From: Planctomycetota bacterium
GTDB lineage: Bacteria; Planctomycetota; MHYJ01; WSZJ01; JACPWG01
Assembly: GCA_016197205.1 (NCBI GenBank)
Contig: JACPWG010000150.1
Coordinates: 1-64,000, forward strand
Reading direction: 5' to 3'
Length of the DNA stretch: 64,000 bases
Shown: positions 26,923-36,061 of the stretch, piece after piece
Layout of the letters: each line of letters begins with the position of its first letter
How positions within the stretch are numbered: the stretch's first letter is position 1
Translations under genes and position numbers: made by a program
The notes under the pieces: generated by a model
The model's database searches: none
The model's input: only the letters and a program-made list of their open reading frames with translations
What the model was told of the DNA's origin: nothing

Positions 26923-26932
26923 GATAGCGGGC

Positions 26933-26960
26933 ATGATAGTAGGCCCCGGGGGATTGTCAA
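26933..26960 (-). promoter_or_regulatory. Promoter of the ArsB/NhaD-type gene, nearly leaderless
   Basis: Minus strand: consensus TTGACA, 16-base spacer, TATCAT. The expected start site lies 1-5 bases before the ATG at 26922, so the mRNA should have almost no leader. It overlaps an alternative ATG at 26934, arguing against that start. Confidence 0.6.
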
Positions 26961-27152
26961 GAGATCGCGGAGGGTCGAGCGGCTCGGCGCCGCGGTCCGC
27001 CCGCTTGCCGGTGGGGTGACAAGGCCGAATCTTCTTGTGGCTCGGGCCGGGCCTTGCATAAAATGGCCGGCGCATCCGCTGCTGTCGTCCCCCTCCCCAC
27101 CCGCCACGGGACGCGACACTCGCCGTGGAACGGTTGGAGTCCCCCTTTTCCC

Positions 27153-27352
27153 CACAACAAGCGGAAGTGCAGCCAAGATCGATCTCTCAGTGCATTGCGA
27201 GAGACGATCGCCGGTAGGGGACGCACGACTCAGCACCCGGCCTCTGCGTCTCCGCGTCTCTGTGCTAAAGTCCCGCATTCGACCCACACGGCCGGTTCGA
27301 ATTTCAAATTTCAAATTGCAAAAAAGTCAAATTTCAAATTTCGCCCGGGTGT
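27153..27352 (-). repeat. Family D element, long copy 1
   Basis: About 200 bp, reverse-oriented copy of the sequence at 53162-53363. In its own orientation it runs CGGGCGAAATTTGAAATTTGA, TTTTTGCAATTTGAAATTC, a CGTGTGGGTCGAA segment, an ACAGAGACGCGGAGACGCAG segment, and a GAGAGATCGAT end. The AT-rich part is a sharp composition break. It lies in the divergent gap before the second kinase gene. Confidence 0.8.
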
Positions 27353-27430
27353 AGCAGGGACAGGGAGCCATGATCCCGCCACTTGCCCCCCTCGGCCAAG
27401 TTGAGCCTCCGTTCGGGTCGTTGTCTTCCC

Positions 27431-29941
27431 ATGCCTGAAGTCGCTTGCCCTTCGTGCCAGGCCCGGATCCAGTCCGGGAAGCGCTACTGCCCGAGCTGCG
27501 GCGCGCGCCAGCCCTCGGCCGAGGCCGCTCCTTCCCCGCCACCGGCCGGGGCGACCGCGCTCGCCGGCGCCGACGCTGCTGGAACGCTCGCCCCGGGGCT
27601 ATCGACCGCACTGTGGAAGTCCGACCCGGGCGCGGAGTCCCCGCTCTCCGCCGAACCCGCTCGGCCCCCCGCCTCCGCAGCGGCCGCCGGCTCGGGCGAC
27701 GAACTCATCCCGCCGGACTCGGTCATCGACGGCAAATACCGCGTCGTGGAGCGACTCGGGGCCGGGGGCTTCGGCTCCGTCTACCGCGTCAAGCACAGCC
27801 TCCTGGATCGCAGCTTCGCCCTCAAGACCCTCCACGCGACCCTCGTCGCCGACCCCCAGGTCCGCGAACGGTTTTTTCGCGAGGCCCGCGTCCTCATGGA
27901 TCTGGTCCATCCCAACGTCGTCCCCGTGCGCGAGGTGGGGGAGTGGCAGGGGCAGCTCTACCTCGTGATGGACCTCTGTCCGGGTGAACCCCTGGCCGCT
28001 TGGATCGAGCGCAGGCGGCGCTTTCCCGCGGAAGCCGCGGCCAACCTCGCGCTCCAGGTCCTGCCCGCGCTCGACTACGCGCATGGCAAGGGGATCGTTC
28101 ACCGCGACCTCAAGCCCGCGAACCTGCTCGTCGATTTCGACAGCGAGGGGCGCTGGGCCATCAAGATCGTCGATTTCGGCGTCGCGAAGGTCGTCAACCA
28201 GGAGGAGGCCTCGACGGAAGACAGTCCGCTCACCGGCGCCGGCGCCCTCCTCGGCACGCCCGCGTACATGAGCCCCGAACAGGCCCAGGGCATCGCCGTG
28301 GACGGCCGCGCGGACCTGTATTCGCTCGCCGTGATCCTCTACGAAATGACGGTGGGCCGCCGCCCCATCCAGGCGAACAACATCCTCCAGTTCTTGAGCC
28401 GCATCCTGCAGGATCCGCCCCCGCCTTTTGCCGAGGCGGGCGTGCAGGACGAGCTGCCGGGCTTCGAGGCGCTTGTGCTCCGGACGCTCGCGAAGGATCC
28501 GAAGGACCGACCCGCGACCGCGCGGGAGATGCTGCGCGAGGTCGAGGGGATCCTGCAGCGCGCGCGGCGCGGCTCGCAGGCAGGACTTGTCGGCCTGGCC
28601 GGCGTCGCCGCCGGCTCCGCGGATGCGAACGCGGTCGCCGCCCTTGCCCCGATGCATGCGCACGCGCGCCCGCCCGCGAACCCGGTTGCGCACCCGGCTG
28701 GGCACGGCGCTCCACCTGCGCCGGCCGTGCACGCCAGGCCCGTCGCCCCGGCTGCGCCTGCTTCACCGCCCGCGCCTCCGACTCCAAGCGCTCCTGCCTC
28801 GCCCGCGCGCCGGCTCTCTTCGCCTGCCCTGCCTGCGCTCCGTTCGCCCGCGGGTCCGCCCGCGGCGTCCGCGGACGCGGAACGCTCCGGTCGTGTCCCC
28901 GTCCCTTCCTCCCCCTCGCCGCGGCCGGCAGCCCCCCGGCCGGCCCCTCGCGTCGAGTCCGCTCCCTCGCCCCTGCGAAAGACGGCCGCGCCGCGCGGTG
29001 CCGCCCTCGCAGCCGACGCCTCGGCCTGGCAGTCCTTTCGTACCCCCGCGCTCGTCGGCGCCGCCGTCCTGGCGGGGCTGGTCTGGTGGCTGGCAAGCGG
29101 ACCGTCGGAGGTCGGCGGCGGCAAGCCCCCGGTCCGGTCCGGCGGGTCGCCCGACCCGCCGCCCGACCCGGTGCCGGACGGTGACGCAGCCGCCGAGGCG
29201 GCCCGTCTGGAAAGCGCGCGCAAGGAGTTCGCACGCGTGAAGGCGAAGGCCGACGCGGCGATTCCCTCGGGGGAGCTCCTCGCCGAAGAGCACCCCTTTC
29301 GCGAGGCCACGCAGCAACTCCGCGTCTTCGCGGAGATCACCTGCGCCGACATTCAGGCCGTTGCGGCGGAGGCCCGGGCCTACCTTGCCGACCTCGAACG
29401 ACGCGAGAGCGCCGCGGTGAAGGCCGCTCACGACAAGGCCCTGGTCGAAGCGCGGGAGCGGCGGAAAGCGGGCAGTGCCTCGGCCGCCCTGGCTTCCGTC
29501 AAGCGGGCCCTGGCCTTCCTGCCCCAGTCGGAAGAAGCCAGGCGCGCAGGCGAGGAGCTTCAGGTCGGCGTGGCGAAGGAGCTGCTCGCCGCGGTGCGGG
29601 ACCGGGCGAAGTCCGCGATCCCCATCGGGGAACTGCCGGCGGAGGAGCATCCGCACAAGGAGGCGATCCGGATCGTGCGTGTCTTCGCCGAGAGCGCCGA
29701 CGCCGCGCTGGTGCGGGCCGATGCCCGCGAGCTGGTCCGGGCGATGGAGGAGCGCGAGGGACGGGAGGTGCGGACGGCCTTGGATGCGGCCCTCGTCGAG
29801 GCGAGGCGCAAGTTGGCGGCCAAGGACTGGGCCGCGGCCGCGGCTGCTTTGCGGCGGGCGTTGGCCCTTCGGCCGAAATCCGACGAGGCGAAGGACCTCA
29901 ACGCGCAGCTCCAGGCCGCGCGCGGCCCCGGCGGCCGGTGA
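27431..29941 (+). CDS. Zinc-ribbon, membrane-anchored Ser/Thr kinase with duplicated outer domain
   Basis: 836 residues. Zinc ribbon C6/C9/C20/C23; kinase domain about 100-375 with RLGAGGFGSVYRV, Lys132, VHRDLKPAN (Asp226), DFG 248-250 and GTPAYMSPEQA; a 150-residue Pro/Ala linker; one membrane helix (about 538-556, ALVGAAVLAGLVWWLA); then an outer region of about 270 residues. That region holds two copies of a roughly 110-residue unit, each with AIP.GEL.AEEHP..EA...(L/V)RVFAE followed by a helical hairpin like a TPR. The kinase and ribbon resemble the protein at 42396-43538. The duplicated outer unit is probably a sensor or docking module; its ligand is unknown. Confidence 0.92.
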   Translation: MPEVACPSCQARIQSGKRYCPSCGARQPSAEAAPSPPPAGATALAGADAAGTLAPGLSTALWKSDPGAESPLSAEPARPPASAAAAGSGDELIPPDSVIDGKYRVVERLGAGGFGSVYRVKHSLLDRSFALKTLHATLVADPQVRERFFREARVLMDLVHPNVVPVREVGEWQGQLYLVMDLCPGEPLAAWIERRRRFPAEAAANLALQVLPALDYAHGKGIVHRDLKPANLLVDFDSEGRWAIKIVDFGVAKVVNQEEASTEDSPLTGAGALLGTPAYMSPEQAQGIAVDGRADLYSLAVILYEMTVGRRPIQANNILQFLSRILQDPPPPFAEAGVQDELPGFEALVLRTLAKDPKDRPATAREMLREVEGILQRARRGSQAGLVGLAGVAAGSADANAVAALAPMHAHARPPANPVAHPAGHGAPPAPAVHARPVAPAAPASPPAPPTPSAPASPARRLSSPALPALRSPAGPPAASADAERSGRVPVPSSPSPRPAAPRPAPRVESAPSPLRKTAAPRGAALAADASAWQSFRTPALVGAAVLAGLVWWLASGPSEVGGGKPPVRSGGSPDPPPDPVPDGDAAAEAARLESARKEFARVKAKADAAIPSGELLAEEHPFREATQQLRVFAEITCADIQAVAAEARAYLADLERRESAAVKAAHDKALVEARERRKAGSASAALASVKRALAFLPQSEEARRAGEELQVGVAKELLAAVRDRAKSAIPIGELPAEEHPHKEAIRIVRVFAESADAALVRADARELVRAMEEREGREVRTALDAALVEARRKLAAKDWAAAAAALRRALALRPKSDEAKDLNAQLQAARGPGGR

Positions 29942-30137
29942 CCCGGTTGGGGCCTCCATCCGAAGCTTCGAGCCGCCGCCTTCCCACTCCCGGTCTCCGT
30001 TGCGCTGATCGTCGGTTGACCCAGTGCGCTCAGCGTCCGCGAAGGCCGACCCCGCCGTTCGTAGTTCCGCCTTCAGGCGGCGCGTCTGGCGGCACGGCGG
30101 TGGAGGGCGGAACCATCGGTCGGGGAGCGGTCTCTGG

Positions 30138-30263
30138 AGGACCGTTGACGAAGTCCAGGCACGATGCCTGGGGGCGCGGGCCTCCGGCCCACGCGAACGG
30201 CCGCATGGGTTACGACCCGTTGTGACAGGGTTGACGACGGTGCCCGAAGTTCGTCAACGGCCC
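30138..30263. repeat. Family A MITE-like element, copy 2
   Basis: 126 bp, ends GACCGTTGACGAA and TTCGTCAACGGCCC (imperfect inverted repeat), with the same internal GC palindrome as copy 1. It directly abuts the stop codon of the lipase gene. The 196 bases before it (29942-30137) contain no gene. Confidence 0.8.
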
Positions 30264-31280
30264 TTACGGCGGCGCGAAGCGCGTCTCCGTTTGGTCGTGT
30301 TCCGCGGGCAGTCGCGCGAAGGCGCGCGCGATGGCGGCCTCGTAGTTCGGGATGGCGTGGTCGACGAGGAAGCGGACCTTCACCATGCCCGGGCGAAACC
30401 AGGGCAAGTGGGCGGCATACCGGTAGACGCCCAGCACCTGGTCGCGCAGGAGCCTGCCCGCCGTCGGCTCGACTCGGAGCCTGGCGCCGGACGTGAGGAA
30501 GCGGAGCGTGCCGGCGTGCCGGTAGCCGAGCAGCTCGGGCGGGAGCGTGGGGATCACGTCGCAGCAGTGGACGAAGCGTTCGATCCGGCCGGCGTCGAGG
30601 TCGCGCACGAAGGCCTCGTTGCCGACCCGGGGGGAGCCGAACGTGACAAGGCCGGCGGGTGGGCGGCGGGAGGCGGCGAGCGTGGAGAGGGCGGCGCCGA
30701 GGCTGTGACCCGTGTACCAGACGGGGAGGCCCCGCGCCGCGAACGAGACGAGTAGGGTGTTTACCTGAGACCAGACCGGGTCGAGCGCCTCCTGGAAGCC
30801 CTGGTGCACGCGGCCGTCCGTCGCGGGGGTCGTGCTTACGGCGGCGAGCGGGAAGCGTCGCGTAGGGCGGGCGTCGTCCGCGGCGGAGCGCGGCTCGCGG
30901 ACGGGCGTCGGCCCCTCGGCGGGGGCCCGGTCGCCGCCCGCCGGCGTGAGAAAGAGCATGGCGTCGGCCCGCAGGTCCGCGAGGTCGGTCGCCTGCGTCC
31001 CGCGGAACGAGAGCACGGCGAAGGTCGCGCCGGCCGCGAGAAAGCCCTGCGTGCTCCCGACGTCGAAGAACTCGACCAGTTCCATGCCGACGCGCGCAAG
31101 CTCGCGCGCCACTCCGTCCCGCTCGTAGTAGGCGAGGTGGGCGGCGTTCGCGAGCCACCAGGCGTTGCCGAGGTGGAGGCCCTCTGCGCGCGGCTGGAAC
31201 GCGGGCATCCGATCCGCGCCGACGAAGACGGGGCGGGTCGCCGGTTGGAAAAGGGCCTCGTGGCTGAAGTCGTAGCCCAT
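30264..31280 (-). CDS. Class 3 (fungal-type) lipase
   Basis: 338 residues. Alpha/beta-hydrolase of the Lipase_3 family: AVLSFRGTQ (oxyanion strand), VHQGFQEALDPVW, the nucleophile elbow YTGHSLGAALS, then TFGSPRVGNEAF and the catalytic Asp region HCCDVIPTLPP, followed by a late DHAIPNY His. No signal peptide is visible from the ATG at 31280 (preceded by GGGAGG), so it may be cytosolic or exported another way. It should hydrolyse lipid esters; substrate unknown. It is not in an operon. Confidence 0.88.
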   Translation of the reverse strand: MGYDFSHEALFQPATRPVFVGADRMPAFQPRAEGLHLGNAWWLANAAHLAYYERDGVARELARVGMELVEFFDVGSTQGFLAAGATFAVLSFRGTQATDLADLRADAMLFLTPAGGDRAPAEGPTPVREPRSAADDARPTRRFPLAAVSTTPATDGRVHQGFQEALDPVWSQVNTLLVSFAARGLPVWYTGHSLGAALSTLAASRRPPAGLVTFGSPRVGNEAFVRDLDAGRIERFVHCCDVIPTLPPELLGYRHAGTLRFLTSGARLRVEPTAGRLLRDQVLGVYRYAAHLPWFRPGMVKVRFLVDHAIPNYEAAIARAFARLPAEHDQTETRFAPP

Positions 31281-31410
31281 GCGGCGCTGCCTCCCGATGT
31301 GCGGGCGCGGGCGGGCCGTCGACGGCTCGAATCGAAGCGGCGGCCCGCTGCGGCCCCAGGAACGAAGTCCAGACACGATGCCTGGGTGCGCGCCTCCGCC
31401 GGCGTCGAAC

Positions 31411-31597
31411 CCTTGTGGTGCACGGCTTCCGCCCTGCACCGGCGGGACAACTCGTGTGGAAATCACGCAGCCCGTTGGGCGCGGGCCCGGCTCGACGGGA
31501 GGCGAGGAGGTGCTTCGGACGCTCCATGGGGGGCCGCGTGCAGGGCGGACCCGTCCACCGAAGCGCCGCGCGCGAAGTCGGAAGCCCTGCACCACAA
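31411..31597. repeat. Family G element, copy 1
   Basis: Ends are TTGTGGTGCACGGCTTCC and GGAAGCCCTGCACCACAA, inverted with one mismatch. A closer inverted-repeat copy lies at 41821-41974. A fragment of family A (AAGTCCAGACACGATGCCTGGG) sits just before it at about 31365-31390. Confidence 0.75.
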
Positions 31598-31658
31598 TGC
31601 GGTCTCAAGCCGCAGGCTCAAGCAAAAGTCTGATTACGGGGAGCGAAAGGTAGGCTTT

Positions 31659-31867
31659 CAGTAAACCCATTGTCCGGGATTGTCATCCTGAGCGGAGCGC
31701 CGCAGCGCGTAGCGAAGGATCCATGCTACACCTGAGCCTCGCTTTTCTCAACTGGTCCCCGGCACCTCCACTGACAGCCCATGCCGCTGTTGAGAAAGGC
31801 GCGCATCAGTGATGGCTTGGATCCTTCGCTTCGCTCAGGATGACAAATGCGTTGGATGGGTTCACTG
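31659..31867. repeat. Family H element (CATCCTGAGCG type)
   Basis: Outer ends CAGTAAACCCAT and ATGGGTTCACTG are inverted. The inner arms are GTCATCCTGAGCGGAGCG...GAAGGATCCA and TGGATCCTTCGCTTCGCTC. A half copy is at about 3993-4097. Similar 'TCATCCTGAGCGAAGCGAAGGATC' repeats are widespread in environmental bacterial genomes. Together with family G it fills the whole 31281-31921 gap. Confidence 0.8.
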
Positions 31868-31921
31868 AATGCGTACAGCGAGAGTGTTGCAACACCACCT
31901 TGAAGGGTCTGCCTCAGTACT

Positions 31922-32788
31922 CTAGAGCTCGCCGCCGCGCGAGCGCGACTCGTTCGCGCCGCCCGGGACCGCGAAGCGCGGCAGCCAAAGGTGCCCACCC
32001 TCCTGCCATCCGCCTTGGCAGGGGGGGCCGTCGGCGAACTGGACCGCCGGGCGCTCGCGGGGCGTCGCGGGCACGCGGACGATGGTCGACGAACGCGTCC
32101 CGTAGGGGCCGGCGTGGACGCACGCGGCGCGCGTCTGCGGCGGCGAGGCCGGGCGCGGTTCGCCGTCATTCCGCGCATCGTCGGCGGCCGGGACGTCGTC
32201 CTCGACTGCAGCGGCCGGGACGTCGTGATCAGCCAGGAGCGCGCGGAGTCCCCGGACGAGGCTTTCCTCCCCGGCGCCGGCGAGCGCTTCGAGCCTTCGC
32301 CGCGCGCTTGCCGCCTTTGCCGAGGGAGCGTCGATCGGTCGATTCTCCAGCACGTGGAGCCCGGGCGGGAGTTCGCGCACCTCCGGGCGCACGTTCCCCG
32401 CCACGATCACGTAGAAGAGCGCCTCGCGATCGCCGGCCAGCAGCCAGCAGGGATTATAGTCAGCGCAGCGCACCGAGTCTCGGAAATGCGCGACGGCTTC
32501 CCGCGCGTTCCGTTCTGCGGCGAGAAGGAGCGGCAGCTCCCCGCGCGAGCGCTTCGCGGGGTCTCGCCCCGACGCCGGTCGATTGGTGAGGCCGGCCACG
32601 ACGCCGTGCTCGTTGACGGCGAGCCAGGTTCCGCCGGCCAGGAGGTCGCGCCCACCCAGGATGCGGGGGTCCGTGTCGCGCAGCGTTTGAAGGGGGGCGG
32701 CCGGGCGTGCAAGGAATTCATCCCTGTTGGCCGCGACCACCAGAGGCCACGCGCCCGCGGCCTGGAAGGAGACTGCGAGGAGGCACAT
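31922..32788 (-). CDS. NRDE (TANGO2) family protein
   Basis: 288 residues beginning MCLLAVSF with the Asn-Arg-Asp-Glu signature in VVAANRDEFLARP, then ILGGRDLLAGGTWLAVNEHG and GLTNRP, all diagnostic of the NRDE/TANGO2 family. The Cys2 at the N-terminus resembles Ntn-type hydrolases, so an N-terminal nucleophile is possible. Bacterial members have no settled function; animal TANGO2 is linked to haem and lipid handling. The C-terminal 80 residues are Pro/Arg-rich but keep TRSSTIVRV. Stands alone. Confidence 0.88.
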   Translation of the reverse strand: MCLLAVSFQAAGAWPLVVAANRDEFLARPAAPLQTLRDTDPRILGGRDLLAGGTWLAVNEHGVVAGLTNRPASGRDPAKRSRGELPLLLAAERNAREAVAHFRDSVRCADYNPCWLLAGDREALFYVIVAGNVRPEVRELPPGLHVLENRPIDAPSAKAASARRRLEALAGAGEESLVRGLRALLADHDVPAAAVEDDVPAADDARNDGEPRPASPPQTRAACVHAGPYGTRSSTIVRVPATPRERPAVQFADGPPCQGGWQEGGHLWLPRFAVPGGANESRSRGGEL

Positions 32789-33039
32789 GGCTCACGCAAC
32801 TCGAGTGTGAGTGGGACGGGGACGCGGGAGACGTGCCGGAGCTGCTGCCTGGGCGCCCCGGGAATTCCGCGCGCTCGCTCGAACTCGTGTGTGTCGTGTC
32901 TGCGTGGTGGCGGGCGGGAGCCGTGGTCAGTGGGTGTCCTGAGTTTACCTGGCCGCCACCGCCGGATGGCGTAGGGGCACGGCGCTGCCGTGCCCGTCGC
33001 GCCGCGCCGTGCCCTCGGGGGTGCCCCCCGTGGACGAGC

Positions 33040-34749
33040 TCAGAACCGGACCGACACACCGCCCGCGAATACGTCCTGCTCGTACCCCAGTTCGTCCACG
33101 CTGGAGTGGTCGGTGGTGTGGGTCCAACCGACGTAGACGGTCAGATTCTCGTTGATCGGCCGTTCGAGGTTCAGGAAGAACGAGTGCCGGTGGTCGCTCC
33201 GGAAGCCTTGGAAGAGCCGGATGCTCTGCTTCGCGAAGTAGTCCTCGTGCGTGTAAGTGTACCCGGCCTCGGCCACGACCTCCCACGCGAGCGGGTGACG
33301 GAGGCGGAGCCTCGTGGCCTCCCAGAAATAGTCGAAGTCGCTGCCGTCGCTGTCCGTCTGGCCGCGCTCGACGCTCACGCGCGCCTCAAGGTCCGTGCCG
33401 GGCACGTTCACGACCTGGGTGAATCGTCCCACGTAGGTTTCGCCGTCGCGGTCCTGCTGGTCGATCACGTCGAGGAAATAGTCGGACCGGAGGAAGTCGA
33501 ATTCGAGCGCGCTCAGCGTCCAGTCGGTCCAGCGGTAGGAGACGCCGGGTCGGACGATGAAGGTCTCGCGGAAGGGCGCTTCGTCCACGCGGACGCCTTC
33601 GTAGGAGACCTGGAACCCGGCCCGCCACTGGTCCGCGAAGTCCCACATCAAGCGGATGCCGCCGAGGTGTTGCTGGAAGTTGGCCTCCGTCACGTCGAAA
33701 TTCGCGGTTGCGTTGAGCGAGTAGTCCGCCCAGACCTGCACGCGCGGGGTGTGGACGATGCGGTAGCCCGCGCCGAAGGCCCCTTCGAAGCGGCCGGTCT
33801 CCGTCTCGGTGACCTGGCCGGCGATGAGGTCCTCGTCCGCGATGGCGAGGACGTTCGTGTCGTAGGCGAACCCGACGTTGGCCGCGACGTACCAGTCCTT
33901 GTCGGGCCGGCCGGGCAGCAGGGAACGTGGGTTGATGCCGTAGCCGCGGAGGAGCGAGTCCGCCTCGTCGACCTGCGTGGAAGTGGCGTAGCCTTGCCAC
34001 TCGGGCAGGGCGGCGAGCTTGCGATAGGCGGAGAGGTGGGACTTGGCGACCTCGGCATCGCCGGCGGCGCGGGCGGCGAGTGCGAGCGCCCGTTCACCGG
34101 CCACGCGCAGTTCACGGAACTTGCGTTCGTAGAAGAAGGGGCGAACGTCCGTCTGGCCCATGTCCTCGACGAAGCGCTCGAGGACTTCCTTGGCCTCGGC
34201 CGCCTTGCCCGTGGCGAGGAGGGCCTCGCCGAGGTAGTAGGCCGCCCACGCGGGGTCGCTGGAGGGCGCGGAAAGCGTTTCCTTGGGCGGCGGCAAGAGG
34301 CTGGCGCGGAGCGCGGCGGTGGCCTCCGTGACCTTTCCCTGCATATACAGCGAACACCCTAGAGCGCCCTGGCGGGCCTTCTCGTTGGGGATCTTGCGGG
34401 CGTAGGCGGCCGCGTCGTCGTAGCGCGCCTGGCGGAAGCGAAGCTCGGAGAGGATGCGGCACGCGACGTCGAGCCGGGCCGCGCCTGTGCGGGTGTCGGC
34501 CGCGGCGGCCTGCTCTTCGGCGAGGGCCCAAGCCTCGGCCCCGGCGACGTCGCCGTCGGAGAGTGCTTGCCAGGCGTCCGTGGGGGAGGCGATCGCGGGC
34601 CCCGGCTGCGCGGCCGGCGCGGGCGCCGGCTGCTGGGCGGACGCGGGGTCGGCGAAGAGGGCGAGGATTGCGAGAATGAACACCGGTCCGCAGGCGGGTC
34701 CGAGTCGAGTGCTCGGATGACCGTCGGGCATGCGAGGCGAGCGATTCAC
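33040..34749 (-). CDS. Exported TPR + outer-membrane beta-barrel protein
   Basis: 569 residues. A signal peptide (PVFILAILALFADPASAQQ) is followed by TPR-like helices (about 45-270; examples WQALSDGDVAGAEAWALA, AAYYLGEALLATGKAAEAKEVL) and then by amphipathic strands (VAANVGFAYDTNV, GAFGAGYRIV, VWADYSLNATANF) ending in Phe (FAGGVSVRF), so an outer-membrane barrel. The layout resembles surface-lipoprotein assembly modifier and similar periplasmic-TPR barrels. The GTG at 34749 was chosen because GGAGG lies 10 bases upstream; ATG 34731 has no such site. A family A element lies just upstream. Confidence 0.8.
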   Translation of the reverse strand: MNRSPRMPDGHPSTRLGPACGPVFILAILALFADPASAQQPAPAPAAQPGPAIASPTDAWQALSDGDVAGAEAWALAEEQAAAADTRTGAARLDVACRILSELRFRQARYDDAAAYARKIPNEKARQGALGCSLYMQGKVTEATAALRASLLPPPKETLSAPSSDPAWAAYYLGEALLATGKAAEAKEVLERFVEDMGQTDVRPFFYERKFRELRVAGERALALAARAAGDAEVAKSHLSAYRKLAALPEWQGYATSTQVDEADSLLRGYGINPRSLLPGRPDKDWYVAANVGFAYDTNVLAIADEDLIAGQVTETETGRFEGAFGAGYRIVHTPRVQVWADYSLNATANFDVTEANFQQHLGGIRLMWDFADQWRAGFQVSYEGVRVDEAPFRETFIVRPGVSYRWTDWTLSALEFDFLRSDYFLDVIDQQDRDGETYVGRFTQVVNVPGTDLEARVSVERGQTDSDGSDFDYFWEATRLRLRHPLAWEVVAEAGYTYTHEDYFAKQSIRLFQGFRSDHRHSFFLNLERPINENLTVYVGWTHTTDHSSVDELGYEQDVFAGGVSVRF

Positions 34750-34787
34750 GCTATGTCGTCCTCCGTGGTGGGAAGGGTGTGAGCCAA

Positions 34788-34919
34788 GTGATGTGTCGGC
34801 GAAATCCAGACACGACTCCTGGGGGCGCGGGCCTCCGGCCCGCGCGAACGGCCACATGGGGTGCGACTCGCTATGAGATGACCGACGACCGTTTCCGAAC
34901 TCCGTCAACACTCATCAGG
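34788..34919. repeat. Family A MITE-like element, copy 4 (diverged ends)
   Basis: It retains the core (GGCGAAATCCAGACACGA, then the GGGGGCGCGGGCCTCCGGCC palindrome and the CCGAACTCCGTCAACACTCAT end), but the inverted ends are degenerate. It lies about 40 bases upstream of the start of the TPR-barrel gene, so it may separate that gene from its original promoter. Confidence 0.7.
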
Positions 34920-34976
34920 ACCAGCGCGATGAACGAACAGCGGGGCAGGAATCGGTGGTTTCGTTCCCTACTTCAG

Positions 34977-35161
34977 GCATGGTTCAAACGTGGGTTACAG
35001 CCTGCCGTCGGCCGTCTGCCGTAGGGGCGCCCCTTGTGGGCGCCCACGACTGGCCGCAAGCCGTTGGAGTGCGCGGGGTCGCCAACAGGGCGGGCACAAG
35101 GCCCGCCCCTACGTCCGGACACGAAAGCGTGTTACCCACACACTGCCCGATTTGAACCATG
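34977..35161. mobile_element. Family I element with target-site duplication
   Basis: Terminal inverted repeats GCATGGTTCAAA / TTTGAACCATGC bound about 185 bp. Inside is an inverted pair GTAGGGGCGCCCCTTGTGGG / GGCGGGCACAAGGCCCGCCC. The 11-base sequence CCCTACTTCAG stands directly outside both ends (34966-34976 and 35162-35172), a clear target duplication. The right copy is the last codons and stop of the next gene, which the insertion left intact. Confidence 0.85.
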
Positions 35162-35163
35162 CC

Positions 35164-35931
35164 CTACTTCAGCTCCGCGATCGTGCGGTCCAGGTGCGCG
35201 AGCGAGCCGGCAACGGTGCGATAGACGTACTCTTCCGTGGGACTCGGCGCGCGTCGGGCGGCGCTCCGCTCGATCCCCGCGAGCCGGTGCCGGAACACGT
35301 ACTCGACCGCGGCGCGCGTGCGGCGCTGTCCGAGCGTCGTGCGCAGCCTGGCGACGGCCTCGCCGAACGTGACGCCCCTGTTCACGAGGTCCGCGAGTGA
35401 CTCGAGGTCGCCGGTGTCGCGCCCCTTGGACCGGATCGCATCTCCGAGCGTCCACCCCCAACCGTCGGGGAGACGGGAGAGGACGGCGGGGGGGACGAAG
35501 GGGGGCGGGGTGTGGCGGCCTCCGGATGTGTCTGAAGCAAGGTTTGCTCCAGTTGGGAGGTTACTCAGAAGACCACCCGACGGGGGTGGCTCGATGTTGG
35601 AGCCGAAATTGCCGTTGAGAAGGGCGTCACCTGCATTCGGTGTAACCTGGAGGGAAATGAGCTTGTAGGTGGCCGGAGCGCAACCCGGGTTGGTGCTGCT
35701 CAGCACGGCGATGCTCCCCGGAGGCGGGTCGCGGAAGAGGATCGCGTTCGGTTCAGGGAGGCAGTGTTCGGGTACCCCGAGGGCCACCAAGTCGAGGCCC
35801 TTCCCGAGGACCTCCACCCGCCCACCTGCGTTAAGCTGGACGGGTTCGCCGCCACTCTGGGCGAGCGCGGAGCCAGCGGTCAGGCCGACGCCGCAGATCA
35901 GAGTTGCAATGCTTGTAGGAGCGAGTCTCAT
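35164..35931 (-). CDS. Secreted protein of unknown function
   Basis: 255 residues with a normal Sec signal peptide (SIATLICGVGLTAGSALAQS). There are two cysteines, in EHCLPEPN and NPGCAPAT, probably a disulfide in a small beta-rich domain (PGSIAVLSSTNPG). A Pro/Gly linker is followed by a C-terminal helical region (LADLVNRGVTFGEAVARLRTTLG, SLAHLDRTIAELK). No family recognised. The end of the gene was the target of the element at 34977-35161. Confidence 0.7.
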   Translation of the reverse strand: MRLAPTSIATLICGVGLTAGSALAQSGGEPVQLNAGGRVEVLGKGLDLVALGVPEHCLPEPNAILFRDPPPGSIAVLSSTNPGCAPATYKLISLQVTPNAGDALLNGNFGSNIEPPPSGGLLSNLPTGANLASDTSGGRHTPPPFVPPAVLSRLPDGWGWTLGDAIRSKGRDTGDLESLADLVNRGVTFGEAVARLRTTLGQRRTRAAVEYVFRHRLAGIERSAARRAPSPTEEYVYRTVAGSLAHLDRTIAELK

Positions 35932-36061
35932 TCCGATCCCCCCAGCAGAAGAGATGGTCAGAAAATGAGGCGGTCCCGACCCTGCCGTAAGAAGGTCCAC
36001 GATCTCACTTTGACAGCAGGAAGTCAAGGGAAAAGCTCTGACAGGGGAAGGCGATCGGTCA

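Noticed and set aside
27290..27350. AT-rich TTTGAAATTTGA repeats as a CRISPR array
   Set aside because: Units are irregular, there are no constant-length spacers and no cas genes.
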